DNA from: Levilactobacillus tangyuanensis
GTDB taxonomy: Bacteria > Bacillota > Bacilli > Lactobacillales > Lactobacillaceae
Length of the DNA stretch: 48,204 nt
Assembly (NCBI RefSeq): GCF_003946545.1
Contig: NZ_RHOA01000013.1
Coordinates: forward strand, 1 to 48,204
Direction of reading: 5' to 3'
Under the pieces are notes generated by a model, which saw nothing but the letters and a program-made list of their open reading frames with translations, did no database searches and was not told the DNA's origin. Of this stretch, positions 19,237 to 29,320 are shown piece after piece (within the stretch, counting starts at the first letter, position 1; every line of letters starts with the position of its first letter). A program made the translations under genes and the position numbers.

Positions 19237-20205
19237 TTAGGATTCTTTTGGTTTAGGTTCGGATGGCCGATAGAACCGCCGGCCGTCCATGGCGAAGACG
19301 CGTTCGGAGAACTCCCCTGGTGCGGTATGCTCCACCACCGTGTCAAGCATCATGATTGAAGCATCCAATTCATCCAGTTGATGTAAGACATCGGCCTCGC
19401 GTAAAGCCGGCCGAACTGGCGAACCATACTCGAGTAACCCATGGTGACTCAAGATCATGTGCCGTAACAAGAGGACGTCTTCGGCCTGCGGATCTAGCTT
19501 GAGTGGCTCGCAAGCCCGAACCAGTTCCCCATCGATGAGCACGATGTGGCCAACCAGATTACCGGCTAGCGTGTAAGTTGTCGACTTGGGGCCAGACAGT
19601 TCGATGGTCTTCCCCAGGTCATGTAGGATTGCGCCGGCAAATAACAACGGGGCATTGAGATCGGGATACTGCTTCACCACCGAATGCGCTAGCTTCAGAA
19701 TTGAAATGGTATGGAAAGCCAGCCCACCTTGAAAGGCATGGTGATTGGTCTTCGCCGCCGGAAAGGTAAAGAACGCCTCCTGATACTCGGCTAAGAGTTT
19801 ACGGACCAGGCGATTCCACGTCGGTTGGGTGATCTCAAAGACCGTTTGATTAATATAATCCTCCATGTCCGCCCGAGACATCGGGGCCTTTTCGATGTAT
19901 TGATTCGGATCATCGGGCTCTCCCGCCGTGGTTAACCGCAGGTGAAAAATCTTAATTTGGGGATGCGTTTGATAGTTCTCGCGCTTCCCTTGAAGATGCA
20001 CCACAATTCCCGCCACATAGTTCTCAATGTCTTCCGGTGACGCATCCCAGTATTTTCCTGAAATTTCTCCCGACCGGTCTTCAAAGACTAAGGCAATGTA
20101 TTGTTTACCATTCTTAGCCGTGCGGACATCCGCTGCTTTTAGGAGCACAAAGGTATCAACTGCTTCATCAACCGCATAATCCATTAACTGCTTTGTTGCC
20201 GCCAT
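19237..20205 (-). CDS. yhaM: 3'-5' exoribonuclease YhaM
   Basis: A 322-residue protein with an N-terminal OB-fold segment (about 15-90) and a C-terminal HD domain, the layout of YhaM/Cbf1. It degrades RNA, and also DNA in vitro, from the 3' end. HD residues are visible in AFHTISILK and AILHDLGK (about 160-205), with a later LSHHG. ATG 20205 follows AGGAGG by 7 bases; an upstream TTG is not needed. The gap after yhaN is 11 bases, so the two are co-transcribed. Confidence 0.94.
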   Translation of the reverse strand: MAATKQLMDYAVDEAVDTFVLLKAADVRTAKNGKQYIALVFEDRSGEISGKYWDASPEDIENYVAGIVVHLQGKRENYQTHPQIKIFHLRLTTAGEPDDPNQYIEKAPMSRADMEDYINQTVFEITQPTWNRLVRKLLAEYQEAFFTFPAAKTNHHAFQGGLAFHTISILKLAHSVVKQYPDLNAPLLFAGAILHDLGKTIELSGPKSTTYTLAGNLVGHIVLIDGELVRACEPLKLDPQAEDVLLLRHMILSHHGLLEYGSPVRPALREADVLHQLDELDASIMMLDTVVEHTAPGEFSERVFAMDGRRFYRPSEPKPKES

Positions 20206-20216
20206 CAAGGTCCCTC

Positions 20217-22844
20217 CTAGTCCATTAAACGAATGATATTTCCCGGCACTTCCTGAATAGCCGCTGCATCCGCTGTTAATAAAATAATTTGTAATTGCTC
20301 GCTGAGATCTGCCAACACTTGGATGGCGGCCCGCCGTCGGTTCGCATCAAAGTTCACCAAGCCATCATCGATGATGAGTGGCATCTGAACCCGTTCATTC
20401 ATGACGACCGCAAAGGCTAGTTTAACCGCTAGATCCAACTGTTCCGCCGTTCCTCGTGACAGCTGGCTGACTTCCCGCCAATCACCCGTCGCCAACCGGA
20501 CCCGTAGGTCGGTGTCGGTCAACGCAATCTCAGTATATCTATTTGACGTTAGTTTACCATAAAAGCCGCTTGCTCGTTGTAGAATCTGTGGCAATCGATC
20601 ACCCGAGGCCGCGGCCAGCGTCGCCTTAATCCATTGACTCACCAATTGTTGTACCAGCCACGACTGGGCGTTGGCCTGCATCTGAGTTTCAAGGTTCGCG
20701 AGTCTCTGCCGCAAGGTAGCTTGTGTGCCACTGGCCGTCAAATGGTCAATTTGCCCGGCAATCGTTGCCAGTTGACTCGTACTGGCATCCAACGCTTGCT
20801 GGTGCTGTTGCTGGGCCGACTGCGCCGCCTGGACGGCCTGCTGAAGACTTGGCTGGTCCGCATACTGTTGAAGCCGCGTCATCGCTTCCTGACCCAACTG
20901 ATTCGCCAGGGCAGCCTGTTGAGCTCGTTTATTTTGCGCTTCACGACTGGCCTCATAACGCTCGTAGAACGCCTGTGGACTCCGGACATTGCGAGTCTGC
21001 AAGAAGACCTGTTGATCCCGTTCCGCCGTTTGTAAGGCCACCTGTGATTGTTTCAATCGATTCATCAGGCTCGTCAACTCATCGTCTCGCGTACTGAGTT
21101 GCTGCCGCGTTCGATCAATCGCCGATAATTCGGCCAGAACCGCCGATAATGGTCGCCGACTCAAATCGGGAAATAACGTCCCAACTGCTTGCTGAAAGGC
21201 GGCCTGTTGATCGATGCCATTCGTTAACTGATCCGTGACCGTTTCTAATTGTTCCGTCAACTGATCCCATTCATGAATGGCGGCCTGTGCCGCTCCCCAC
21301 TGTTCAACTGGGAGGTTGTCTAATCCATAGGCCGAACCAATCTCATCCAACTGGCTTGTTAACTGGTCGATACGCTGCCCACCCTCGCGAAGCTGGGCCT
21401 GGGTATCTTGAATGTCATCCGTAATGCTTTGTAACTGCCGACTAGCCGGTGTAGCACTATCGACGATGAAAACCCCATAATACCCGATGGCAACTCCCAG
21501 CAGAGCCCCGGCGAGCTTGAACGGTGCTGCCGGCAATAACAGCGAGCCGACCAAGATAATCAGACCAGCGGCCAGCCAGCCAACCTGCTTATCGGCCAAC
21601 GGATTCGTCCGTTGGTGGCTGGTTGGTTGGACCTGACGATACTGTTCATTGAGTTGATTCAGCTCCTGCTGAAGTCGGCGACGCTTCTGTGTTGCCTTCA
21701 CCAGTTCGGCCTGCCAACTGGTCACGTTTTGCGTAACGCCTGACGGAAAGCTTCGAGGCATCGTGCCATCCGCATTGGCGACCTGCTGCTCAATCACGGC
21801 CATCCGTTGTTGTAGCCCTTGCTGTGTTTGTCGTAACTGGTCATGCTCGGTAACGATCTGTCGTTGCTTGGGCAACTGGGCTAGAAGTGGATTCGCCTGA
21901 GCCGCCACGCTGACATATTGTTGGAAATTAGCCGGCAGATCGGCCTGTGCTTGAGCCTTTTCCAAGGAACGTTGCAGCGTTGCATTGCCCGTGGTTGCCG
22001 CCTTAACCTGACCCGTTAATCGTTCAAGTTCTGTCAGGTCAGCTTGGCTGAATCCGGTCGTTGGCTGAACGGCCATGTGCTGCAGCTGTCGCCATTGTTC
22101 GAAGGTTGGCCACAGACTGGCTAAGTGCGCCAACCGTTCGCTGGCCTGACGCTGCTGGGCTAATGCCGCTTGCTGCTGTTGTTGGTCCTGTCGCAAACGC
22201 TGTTGATCCTGTAGCAAGGTCCAGTAGGTGTCGTAAGCAGCATTGGCCTTGTTCAACTTGACCGTCAGCTCGGCATGCTCCTGCAGTTGCTGGTTTAACC
22301 GTGGATTCCGGCCCAACGGTTTATAGATCAGGTCAGCCGCCTTTTCCTGATTAGCCGCCTGTCGTAGCCAATAATCACTGCCAACCGCACCAACGTGACG
22401 GAGTCGTTCGACTAACGCCTGCTTGGAGGCCGCAAAGACCTCACTTAATCGAGGCTCATTCATGCTGTACACCTGAGTAAATAGTTGTTCATCTACCGGC
22501 GACAACAAACGCTCTAAGTTTTCCGCAGGCAACGGACTGTCAGTCGTTAGATTGGTCAGCGTGACCTTACCGCCACGCGGACCGTCGACGCGCCGAACTA
22601 AATAGTCGACGCCGGCTTGAGTCAAGAGAATCTCGCCACCAAACTGACTGCCATCTAACGGTTCATATCGTCGTTCGGGATGTTTCTTGGTGGGAAAACC
22701 AAATAGAATTGACGTGATGAACTGGGTAAGCGTCGACTTTCCTGCCTCATTCGGTCCCATCATAATATTCAGACCCGGCGTGAGATCGAAGGTTCGATCA
22801 TGGAACTTCCCATAGCCATAAATGGTTAATCGCTTAAGTTGCAT
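20217..22844 (-). CDS. yhaN: YhaN/SbcC-like AAA ATPase with central coiled coil
   Basis: An 875-residue SMC/Rad50-like ATPase. The Walker A motif GPNEAGKST is at 30-38; long Gln/Ala-rich coiled-coil segments occupy about 180-400 and 460-730; a central hydrophobic stretch (about 425-465) could cross the membrane. The C-terminus has the signature-like LSRGTAEQLDLAVKLAF and Walker B LIIDDGLVNFD. It pairs with the SbcD-like YhaO, with which it overlaps by 11 bases. The Bacillus homologue is a candidate SbcE/YhaN; a DNA repair or nucleic-acid processing role is inferred from the nuclease partners YhaO and YhaM. Confidence 0.9.
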   Translation of the reverse strand: MQLKRLTIYGYGKFHDRTFDLTPGLNIMMGPNEAGKSTLTQFITSILFGFPTKKHPERRYEPLDGSQFGGEILLTQAGVDYLVRRVDGPRGGKVTLTNLTTDSPLPAENLERLLSPVDEQLFTQVYSMNEPRLSEVFAASKQALVERLRHVGAVGSDYWLRQAANQEKAADLIYKPLGRNPRLNQQLQEHAELTVKLNKANAAYDTYWTLLQDQQRLRQDQQQQQAALAQQRQASERLAHLASLWPTFEQWRQLQHMAVQPTTGFSQADLTELERLTGQVKAATTGNATLQRSLEKAQAQADLPANFQQYVSVAAQANPLLAQLPKQRQIVTEHDQLRQTQQGLQQRMAVIEQQVANADGTMPRSFPSGVTQNVTSWQAELVKATQKRRRLQQELNQLNEQYRQVQPTSHQRTNPLADKQVGWLAAGLIILVGSLLLPAAPFKLAGALLGVAIGYYGVFIVDSATPASRQLQSITDDIQDTQAQLREGGQRIDQLTSQLDEIGSAYGLDNLPVEQWGAAQAAIHEWDQLTEQLETVTDQLTNGIDQQAAFQQAVGTLFPDLSRRPLSAVLAELSAIDRTRQQLSTRDDELTSLMNRLKQSQVALQTAERDQQVFLQTRNVRSPQAFYERYEASREAQNKRAQQAALANQLGQEAMTRLQQYADQPSLQQAVQAAQSAQQQHQQALDASTSQLATIAGQIDHLTASGTQATLRQRLANLETQMQANAQSWLVQQLVSQWIKATLAAASGDRLPQILQRASGFYGKLTSNRYTEIALTDTDLRVRLATGDWREVSQLSRGTAEQLDLAVKLAFAVVMNERVQMPLIIDDGLVNFDANRRRAAIQVLADLSEQLQIILLTADAAAIQEVPGNIIRLMD

Positions 22845-24054
22845 GATTGTCCTCCTCTCCCATTAATTTAGTCAGGGCCTGTTCGGCCTGCTGCCGAAGC
22901 TCATAGTCCGTACCTGGATGCGAAAACCAATCTGCCAGTGAGGGATCCTGCAAGAGCCGACCGAACGTTTCTCGTTCATTAGCCGGCTCGAAGACCTCGG
23001 CCTGTGCCTGCTGCCAATACTGCTGATCGATCTGTGGTGCGCTCAGCTTGACCGGCGCCTGTTGCACCTGAAGCCTGATCAATAGCCGATTGGCGGCCAG
23101 TAAGTGCCGCTGCTGCGTTCGCAGATAGAGGGCTAGCCAATCACCGCTGACAATTTGCGTGAGCTCGGTGGCATCGAGCGCCTGCGACAGGGTTACCGTT
23201 AACGCCGTCAGGGTCAGTTTCGCGGCTGCATGGGTCTCGATCCATGTCGTTAATGCCAGGCCTAGGCTCTTCAAATCCGTCACCTTATCAAGGGACACCG
23301 TCGCCTTTTCCCATAACACGGCACTCGTTGGAAAGAAGCTCGGAACCAAGTTTCCATTTTGACTGGTCACGAGATAAGCCCCTTTGGCCCCCGTCTCATT
23401 CACCGAACGTCCTTGGGTGTTCCCAGAATAGAGGATCGGCGGTTGGTCATTCAGTAGCTGTCGATGATGAATATGGCCAAGTGCCCAATAATCATAGCCC
23501 TTGGTTAAAAGCTCACTCACCTTGAACGGCGCGTAATGGTCATCCCCCCCGGTTGCAACGGCGCCATGAAGCATGCCGATTTGCCAGTCCACCTGCGAGC
23601 GTATGGGAAATGCAGCCGCTAGATCCCGCTTAACCCACCGTTCTGGATAACTAAAACCGCTAATGGCCACCGTTTCACCACTTTTAAGGGTCAATTTCTT
23701 CGTGGTCACTTCGGCCCCCAAGGTGGTCACATTATTAGGATAGGCCACCGTCTGGTGTTGATCCGTGGCGAAGTCATGATTCCCGAAACTGATGACCACC
23801 GGAATTTCTGCCTGATCAAGACGGTCAAACTGTTGAAATAGGTAAGCCTGGGCGGCCACACTCTGCTCGGCCCGATCGAACAAGTCCCCCGCCAAGAGAA
23901 CAAAGTCGACGTGCTCCGCAATTGCCCGGTCAAAGACCTTGGTCGCTGCGGTAAAGGTTGCTTGCCGAACCGTGGTTAGAACCGCGTTGGGTAAATTAGT
24001 GAGCCCCAGAAAGGGACTATCTAAATGTAAATCGGCTGCGTGAATAAATTTCAT
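22834..24054 (-). CDS. yhaO: YhaO/SbcD-like metallophosphoesterase
   Basis: A 406-residue calcineurin-like nuclease subunit. The metal motifs are in order: HAADLHLDSP (about 5-14), LAGDLFDRAE (about 54-63), FGNHDF (about 90-95) and GHIHHRQ (about 195-201). It should form a Mre11/Rad50-type complex with the following YhaN. A purine-rich ribosome site (GAAAGGGGGC) precedes the ATG. Confidence 0.92.
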   Translation of the reverse strand: MKFIHAADLHLDSPFLGLTNLPNAVLTTVRQATFTAATKVFDRAIAEHVDFVLLAGDLFDRAEQSVAAQAYLFQQFDRLDQAEIPVVISFGNHDFATDQHQTVAYPNNVTTLGAEVTTKKLTLKSGETVAISGFSYPERWVKRDLAAAFPIRSQVDWQIGMLHGAVATGGDDHYAPFKVSELLTKGYDYWALGHIHHRQLLNDQPPILYSGNTQGRSVNETGAKGAYLVTSQNGNLVPSFFPTSAVLWEKATVSLDKVTDLKSLGLALTTWIETHAAAKLTLTALTVTLSQALDATELTQIVSGDWLALYLRTQQRHLLAANRLLIRLQVQQAPVKLSAPQIDQQYWQQAQAEVFEPANERETFGRLLQDPSLADWFSHPGTDYELRQQAEQALTKLMGEEDNHAT

Positions 24055-24082
24055 GATGGTGCCCCCTTTCTGATTTTAAAAC

Positions 24083-24129
24083 AAAAAAACGTCGGCACCG
24101 ACCTCCCAAATTGAGTGGTTGCGCCGACG
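24083..24129 (-). terminator. Terminator between yheA-like gene and yhaO
   Basis: CGTCGGC (24090-24096) pairs with GCCGACG (24123-24129) around a large, partly pairing loop; seven T follow on the minus strand. Confidence 0.7.
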
Positions 24130-24142
24130 ATTTACGATCTCA

Positions 24143-24487
24143 TTACCCTTGGTAAATATCTTCGATAGGTTGAGTAATCATCTTATTCAAATCAGATAAT
24201 AAATTGTTCACGTCGCGTTCCTTCTCCATCAAGGTCTTGATGACATCGATCTTAGCTACTTGATCGGCCACCTCACGAGCATGCTTCATTTCATCATCCG
24301 TTAATTGTTGACCAGCCATCTGCTTTTGCTGGAGGTCCATTTGGATTTGTTGGAATTGCTTGAAGAGCGTGTAAGTTGCCTCGTCCGCCTTCATTGCTTC
24401 AAAAGCATCTTGTAACCCTTGAAATTCTGGTGTTTCTTGGAGTGCCTGGGCAACTTCAGTACCCAAGGTCTTCATCTTTTCAGCCAT
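24143..24487 (-). CDS. YheA/YlbF-family (UPF0342) small helical protein
   Basis: A 114-residue, mostly helical protein with no signal or membrane segment. It resembles YheA/YmcA/YlbF-type proteins, some of which modulate RNase Y, but no specific role can be given. The start is ATG 24487 after AGGAGG. It lies upstream of yhaO-yhaN-yhaM on the same strand, separated by a terminator-like hairpin. Confidence 0.82.
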   Translation of the reverse strand: MAEKMKTLGTEVAQALQETPEFQGLQDAFEAMKADEATYTLFKQFQQIQMDLQQKQMAGQQLTDDEMKHAREVADQVAKIDVIKTLMEKERDVNNLLSDLNKMITQPIEDIYQG

Positions 24488-24573
24488 GCTGCTTCCTCCT
24501 AACAAATATCGTTCCGTTAAAATTGTCAGTTACTATTGTAACATGCTTTAACCCTTGGCCCTAGGGCATTTGT

Positions 24574-26673
24574 TTAATTGACCCATGATTTGGCCTTTTC
24601 CCACCAGTTCTTAACCTGGTCGGCGGCATTATCGAATTGCTTACCGGCATTATTGATGCTCTGCTGGACCTGGTCCCAAACGTCCGTGCTCCCCGAACTC
24701 GAGGTTGTATTTCCGCCATTGGCAATGGTCGAGGCATCCTTAGTATCGAATGAGGTCCCCTTGGTGTTCGGCAAGATCGCCTGCATTTCTGCTTGGTACA
24801 ACGGCCCTTCACCAGTACCGCTGACGTCTTCCAAGTGATGGCTGGTGCTGGTATTGTCGAATCCTTCCCAGGTTGTCACGACGACGTCCGGCGTGTACCC
24901 AACGATCCACTTGTCTCGTGTCGCGTCGTTATCGCCGTCGGCCTCGGTACTCCCGGTCTTGCCGGCAATCGTGTAACCATAGGGTTTAGCACTCGTCCCG
25001 GTCCCATAGTTAAAGACGCCCATCATCATACTGGTCATCTGCTTGGCCGTCTTACTCGACATGACCTTCTTGGTCTTGGCCGCCGAATCCTGCGTATCCA
25101 CAACGACATTCCCAGAGGCATCCACAATCTTTCGGATGTAATGGGCCGAGGACATCGTTCCGTTGTTGGCGTATGCCGTGTACGCTTGCCCTAACTGTTG
25201 CGGAGACACCCCAGTCTTCAGGCCACCCAATGCCAATGCCAAGTTTTTATCCGACTTGGTTACGGGCAGACCAAACTTCTTCACGGAGTCATAACCCTTA
25301 TCAACCCCGATCTTGTTCAGCAGCCAGACAGCTGGTGCATTCTTACTTTGAGCCAGCGCCTGGTACATCGGTACCTTACCGCTATATTGATTACCATAGT
25401 TATGTGGCGTGTAGTTGTTGGCGCCATAGGACTTCTTCTTGTCCGTCAACTCGGAATCATAGTAGTAGCCGTTCTCAAGTGCTGGCGTGTAAACGGCCAA
25501 TGGCTTGATGGTCGATCCCGGTTGCCGGCGCATCTGAGTGGCCCGGTTATAGCCCCGGAAGGCATGCTTACCGCGACCACCAACCACGGCCTCGACGCCC
25601 CCGGTATTCGGATCAATCGCGATGCTAGCGGCCTGGACCTTGGTCCCGTCACTGGCATTCGCTGGGAAATAACTTGGGTTCTTGAACAACGTCTGCATCT
25701 GTTGTTGATTACTTTGGTCCAGGGTTGTGTAGATCTTATACCCTTTATTCATGATTTCCGATTCGGTTAACCCATACTTGTTAATCGCTTCATTAATGAC
25801 CGCGTCAAAGAAGTAAGGATATTTATAACTATTCTTGTAGGTGTAATTATCACTGGTCGTCAGCGCAGTTGCCTGATATTGGGTCACCTGGCCACTCGTC
25901 AGCTTATTATTCTCACCCATCAACCCCAACACGACATTCCGTCGGCTTCTTGCCGCCTGAGGATGGTCAATTGGGTTGTAGGTGTTAGGCGACGTTAACA
26001 TCCCCGCTAACACCGCTGATTGAGGAACGGTCAGATTAGCTGCGGTCGTGCCAAAGTATCGCTCAGCGGCATCTTGGACCCCCCAGACCCCGTTACCGAA
26101 GTAGGCGTTGTTCAGGTACATCGACAGAATGTCCTGTTTGGTATAAACATTTTCGACTTCAATCGACAGGAAGAGCTCCTTAAACTTACGTGTAAACGTC
26201 TGTTCCTGGGTTAGGTAGGCGTTCTTGACCAATTGTTGGGTTAGCGTACTCCCCCCACCACTAATATAGTTCTGGCGCAGAACCTTATTCTTGGCATACA
26301 AAAGTAAGGCCCGGCCAATCCCCTTGACCGAGAAACCATGCTCATGATAAAAGTTACGGTCTTCGGTAGAAATAACCGCATCTTGAACATGAGGAGAAAT
26401 CTTGGTCAATGGCACGTAGGTCCCCTTCTGGGAATATAAGGTCCCAGCTTTATTATTTTTGCGATCATAGATCTTCGTGGGATTCTCAAGTGCCGCCTTC
26501 AAGTCCCCAACGTTGGCGGTCTTAGCTTTGAAGGTTAAATAGCCACTCATTAAAAGAATCATGGTCAACACAATGACAATCAGCCAACGGATTAGCTGGT
26601 AGCGTTGTCGGAACCGCCGGAAGCGAGCCCGAAAGTCTGACCAGAAGGTCTGCTTAGGTTCTTGGTTATCCAT
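24574..26673 (-). CDS. Class A penicillin-binding protein (transglycosylase/transpeptidase)
   Basis: A 699-residue bifunctional wall polymerase. A short Arg-rich cytoplasmic tail is followed by one membrane segment (about 27-48). The GT51 glycosyltransferase motifs are EDRNFYHEHG (about 102-111) and STLTQQLVKN (about 142-151). The transpeptidase motifs are the SxxK serine in QPGSTIKP, SKN, and KTGST. The C-terminus is Ser/Thr-rich and ends in a Trp-rich helix. It resembles PBP2A/PBPF of Bacillus. The promoter appears embedded in a small inverted repeat (26704-26723). Confidence 0.95.
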   Translation of the reverse strand: MDNQEPKQTFWSDFRARFRRFRQRYQLIRWLIVIVLTMILLMSGYLTFKAKTANVGDLKAALENPTKIYDRKNNKAGTLYSQKGTYVPLTKISPHVQDAVISTEDRNFYHEHGFSVKGIGRALLLYAKNKVLRQNYISGGGSTLTQQLVKNAYLTQEQTFTRKFKELFLSIEVENVYTKQDILSMYLNNAYFGNGVWGVQDAAERYFGTTAANLTVPQSAVLAGMLTSPNTYNPIDHPQAARSRRNVVLGLMGENNKLTSGQVTQYQATALTTSDNYTYKNSYKYPYFFDAVINEAINKYGLTESEIMNKGYKIYTTLDQSNQQQMQTLFKNPSYFPANASDGTKVQAASIAIDPNTGGVEAVVGGRGKHAFRGYNRATQMRRQPGSTIKPLAVYTPALENGYYYDSELTDKKKSYGANNYTPHNYGNQYSGKVPMYQALAQSKNAPAVWLLNKIGVDKGYDSVKKFGLPVTKSDKNLALALGGLKTGVSPQQLGQAYTAYANNGTMSSAHYIRKIVDASGNVVVDTQDSAAKTKKVMSSKTAKQMTSMMMGVFNYGTGTSAKPYGYTIAGKTGSTEADGDNDATRDKWIVGYTPDVVVTTWEGFDNTSTSHHLEDVSGTGEGPLYQAEMQAILPNTKGTSFDTKDASTIANGGNTTSSSGSTDVWDQVQQSINNAGKQFDNAADQVKNWWEKAKSWVN

Positions 26674-26703
26674 AAAATAGCCTCTTCTATCTCAATTGTA
26701 ATA

Positions 26704-26723
26704 GGACTATTTTAGCATAGTCC
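26704..26723 (-). promoter_or_regulatory. Extended -10 of the PBP gene inside an inverted repeat
   Basis: Minus strand TGC-TAAAAT (26709-26717) is flanked by perfect 6-base arms, GGACTA and TAGTCC. A protein bound to the arms would cover the -10 element. Confidence 0.45.
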
Positions 26724-26828
26724 ACTACGCATACCGGTGAATCCGGCAAACTTTATGAACCTTTAAAATTGCTTAACCGGGTGAACGCAACGCTTGTCAC
26801 CAATTTATCCACTGGCCCCCGGCCAAAT

Positions 26829-26856
26829 AAAAAAGGACTCGGTATTAGCCGAGTCC
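26829..26856 (-). terminator. Terminator after argR
   Basis: GGACTCGG pairs with CCGAGTCC (26835-26842 with 26849-26856) over a 6-base loop, followed by T residues on the minus strand. Confidence 0.92.
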
Positions 26857-26870
26857 CTACGCAAACATTT

Positions 26871-27338
26871 TTAGTGAATAATATCTGGATTCATTTCCGC
26901 CGCAATCTCATCGTGTAGCTTCTCTGCGACCTCAGTGTTAGGGCTCATGATAAAAATGGTATCATGTCCGGCCAACGTCCCGGCAACCTCCGGCAAATTC
27001 AGGTCATCAAAGATAGCCGCCAAGAGGTTTCCGTTGCTGGGCAACGTTTTTAGAATGTTGACGAATTCAACGCGGGTCAGCCCAGTCACCACCTCATTGA
27101 TGGTCTCGCGGAGATGTTCCTCTTCGCTTCGGTTGCCAGCCTTGAAAATGGTATAACGCAAGTGACCATGACCGTCCTGAGCCTTGACGATCTGCATCTC
27201 ACGAATATCTCGGGAGATCGTCGCTTGCGTCGCTTGAATGCCAACCTCATCCAGATGTTCCATAAGTTCTTCCTGCGTACCAATTGGATACTGATTGATT
27301 AATTGCTCAATTCGAGCCTGACGAATACTTTTCTTCAT
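26871..27338 (-). CDS. argR: Arginine repressor ArgR/AhrC family
   Basis: A 155-residue regulator. The N-terminal winged helix (about 1-70) contains the recognition helix ATQATISRDI. The C-terminal domain (about 80-152) has the arginine-binding and hexamer region with GTLAGHDTIFI. The start at 27338 follows GGGAGGG at good spacing; the frame extends to 27371 without a better site. It is followed by its own terminator and lies just downstream of argS, a frequent pairing in lactobacilli. Confidence 0.95.
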   Translation of the reverse strand: MKKSIRQARIEQLINQYPIGTQEELMEHLDEVGIQATQATISRDIREMQIVKAQDGHGHLRYTIFKAGNRSEEEHLRETINEVVTGLTRVEFVNILKTLPSNGNLLAAIFDDLNLPEVAGTLAGHDTIFIMSPNTEVAEKLHDEIAAEMNPDIIH

Positions 27339-27563
27339 TGCAACGACCCTCCCGCATAATATTTCATTCATTCGTACAGAGGACCGGCAACGAAGGCCAC
27401 TTGCTCTGCATATTTATAAAGCAAGTGTAACAAATATTCGTTTTTAACGCAAAAAGAACCGTTCATTTCCGCACAAACTTTACAAATGCTTTCAGGGATA
27501 ACCAAATTCAACCAAAAAGGCAGCCGAGAAATCATCTCGACCGCCCCTTAATAACCGGTTTAA

Positions 27564-29255
27564 TTACATTTCATCTGGCGCTTGGACACCTAACAAACGT
27601 AAGCTCTCCTTCAAAACCGTGGACACTGCCTTGACTAAAGCCAAACGAGCTGGCAAATCAGCATCCTTGGTTAAAATCTTAGAATGCGCGTAGTACTTAT
27701 TGAACGTCTTGGCCAACCGGATCGCATATTTAGCCACCACGGAAGGTTCCAATTCGTTGCAAGCCATCTTCACAATCGCTGGGAAGTCGGCCAATGCCTT
27801 AATGGTGTCCCATGCCTCTGGGTCGGCAACTTGGTTGCCGGCATTGGCAACCGTAACGTCACCGGCCTTGCGCAAGATACTTTCGGCCCGGGCGTGTGAG
27901 TATTGAACATAGGGGCCCGTTTCGCCTTCAAACTTCAATTGATCGGCAAGAACGAAGTCAATGTTATTAGTCCGTTCATTCTTCAAATCGCCAAAGACAA
28001 TGGCGCCAACCCCAACTTGTTGGGCGACGGCATCCTTGTTCTTCAAGTCCGGATTCTTTTCATTGATTTCTTCACCGGCCAACTTAACGGATTCTTCCAA
28101 GACCTTCGCCAGTAAGATAATCCGACCAGAACGCGTGGAAAGCTTCTTACCATCAACGGTAATCAGGCCAAATGGCACGTGTTGTAAGTTGTCCGCCGAC
28201 TTAACACCCATTTCCTTCAAGACCGCCTTCAACTGCTTGAAGTAATAGGTCTGTTCGGAACCAACCACGTAAAGGTTCTTGGCTGGTGCGTACGTCCGGT
28301 CACGATACAAGGCCGTGGCAATATCCCGGGTGATGTACAGTGAGGCCCCATCACTCTTCAAGATAAGTGCTGGATTCAGGTCATACTTGCTCAGGTCAAC
28401 CACCTGGGCCCCTTGGGATTCAACCAGGAGGTGCTTGTCCTTCAAGATTTGGACAACTTCAGCTAGCTTGTCATTGTAGAACGCTTCACCGTTGTAGGTA
28501 TCAAACTTAACACCTAATTCTTCATAAACGTCATTGAATTCTTGGAGGGAAGCTTCACGGAACCATTCCCACAAATGATGGGCCTCTTCGTCGCCGTCTT
28601 CAAGCTTCTTGAACCATTCACGAGCCGTGTCATCCAACTCAGGCTTGTCGACGTCTTCCTTATGGAAACGAACGTAGTATTCCACCAATTTGTTGATGGG
28701 GTCCGCCTTAACATCGGCTTCGTTTCCCCACAGCTTGTAGGCCGTGATCAGTTTACCGAATTGCGTTCCCCAGTCACCTAAGTGATTATCCTTAATAGGA
28801 TGGTAACCATTCTTGGTTAAGATTTCGGCGATAGAATTACCAATCACCGTTGACCGTAAGTGACCCATGGACATTGGCTTGGCGATGTTAGGTGAAGACA
28901 TGTCGATAGGCACGTTCCCACCCTCACCGTCTTCATTTTGACCATAACTGGCCCCCGCGGTTAACACCGTTGCCAAGGTAGCTTCACTATAGGCTGACTT
29001 GTCAAAGAAGAAGTTCAGGTATGGACCAACCACTTCAACCTTCTCAAAGTCGATCGTATCCAACTTGTCGGCTAAGTCCTGAGCAATCTGTTGTGGTGCA
29101 CGATGCAAGACCTTGGCCAAGGTAAACGTTGGGAAAGCTAAATCCCCTTTGTCCGACGTCTTAGGCCGTTCCAACTTGCTAGCAATTTCTTCAGCGGTCA
29201 GTTGACCGTCCAAGGCCGTTGCCAATGCCGCCGTAACCTTCTGCTTGTAATCCAT
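27564..29255 (-). CDS. argS: Arginyl-tRNA synthetase
   Basis: A 563-residue class I synthetase that charges tRNA-Arg. ATG 29255 follows AGGAGG; the longer frame to 29279 is discarded. It shows the HIGH-type motif in the form PMSMGHLRST (about 115-124) and an N-terminal Arg-tRNA-specific additional domain. The anticodon-binding C-terminus is complete, ending LGVQAPDEM. Control is by the T-box leader immediately upstream. Confidence 0.97.
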   Translation of the reverse strand: MDYKQKVTAALATALDGQLTAEEIASKLERPKTSDKGDLAFPTFTLAKVLHRAPQQIAQDLADKLDTIDFEKVEVVGPYLNFFFDKSAYSEATLATVLTAGASYGQNEDGEGGNVPIDMSSPNIAKPMSMGHLRSTVIGNSIAEILTKNGYHPIKDNHLGDWGTQFGKLITAYKLWGNEADVKADPINKLVEYYVRFHKEDVDKPELDDTAREWFKKLEDGDEEAHHLWEWFREASLQEFNDVYEELGVKFDTYNGEAFYNDKLAEVVQILKDKHLLVESQGAQVVDLSKYDLNPALILKSDGASLYITRDIATALYRDRTYAPAKNLYVVGSEQTYYFKQLKAVLKEMGVKSADNLQHVPFGLITVDGKKLSTRSGRIILLAKVLEESVKLAGEEINEKNPDLKNKDAVAQQVGVGAIVFGDLKNERTNNIDFVLADQLKFEGETGPYVQYSHARAESILRKAGDVTVANAGNQVADPEAWDTIKALADFPAIVKMACNELEPSVVAKYAIRLAKTFNKYYAHSKILTKDADLPARLALVKAVSTVLKESLRLLGVQAPDEM

Positions 29256-29320
29256 ATGCGTTCCTCCTGTATTCTTCAATGACTTTCTACGGTAAGTTTA
29301 CACCATCTTGCAAATGGGAT

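Noticed and set aside
20217-24054. A novel Rad50/Mre11-like defence system
   Set aside because: Gene order and motifs match the widespread Bacillus/Lactobacillus yhaM-yhaN-yhaO core operon.
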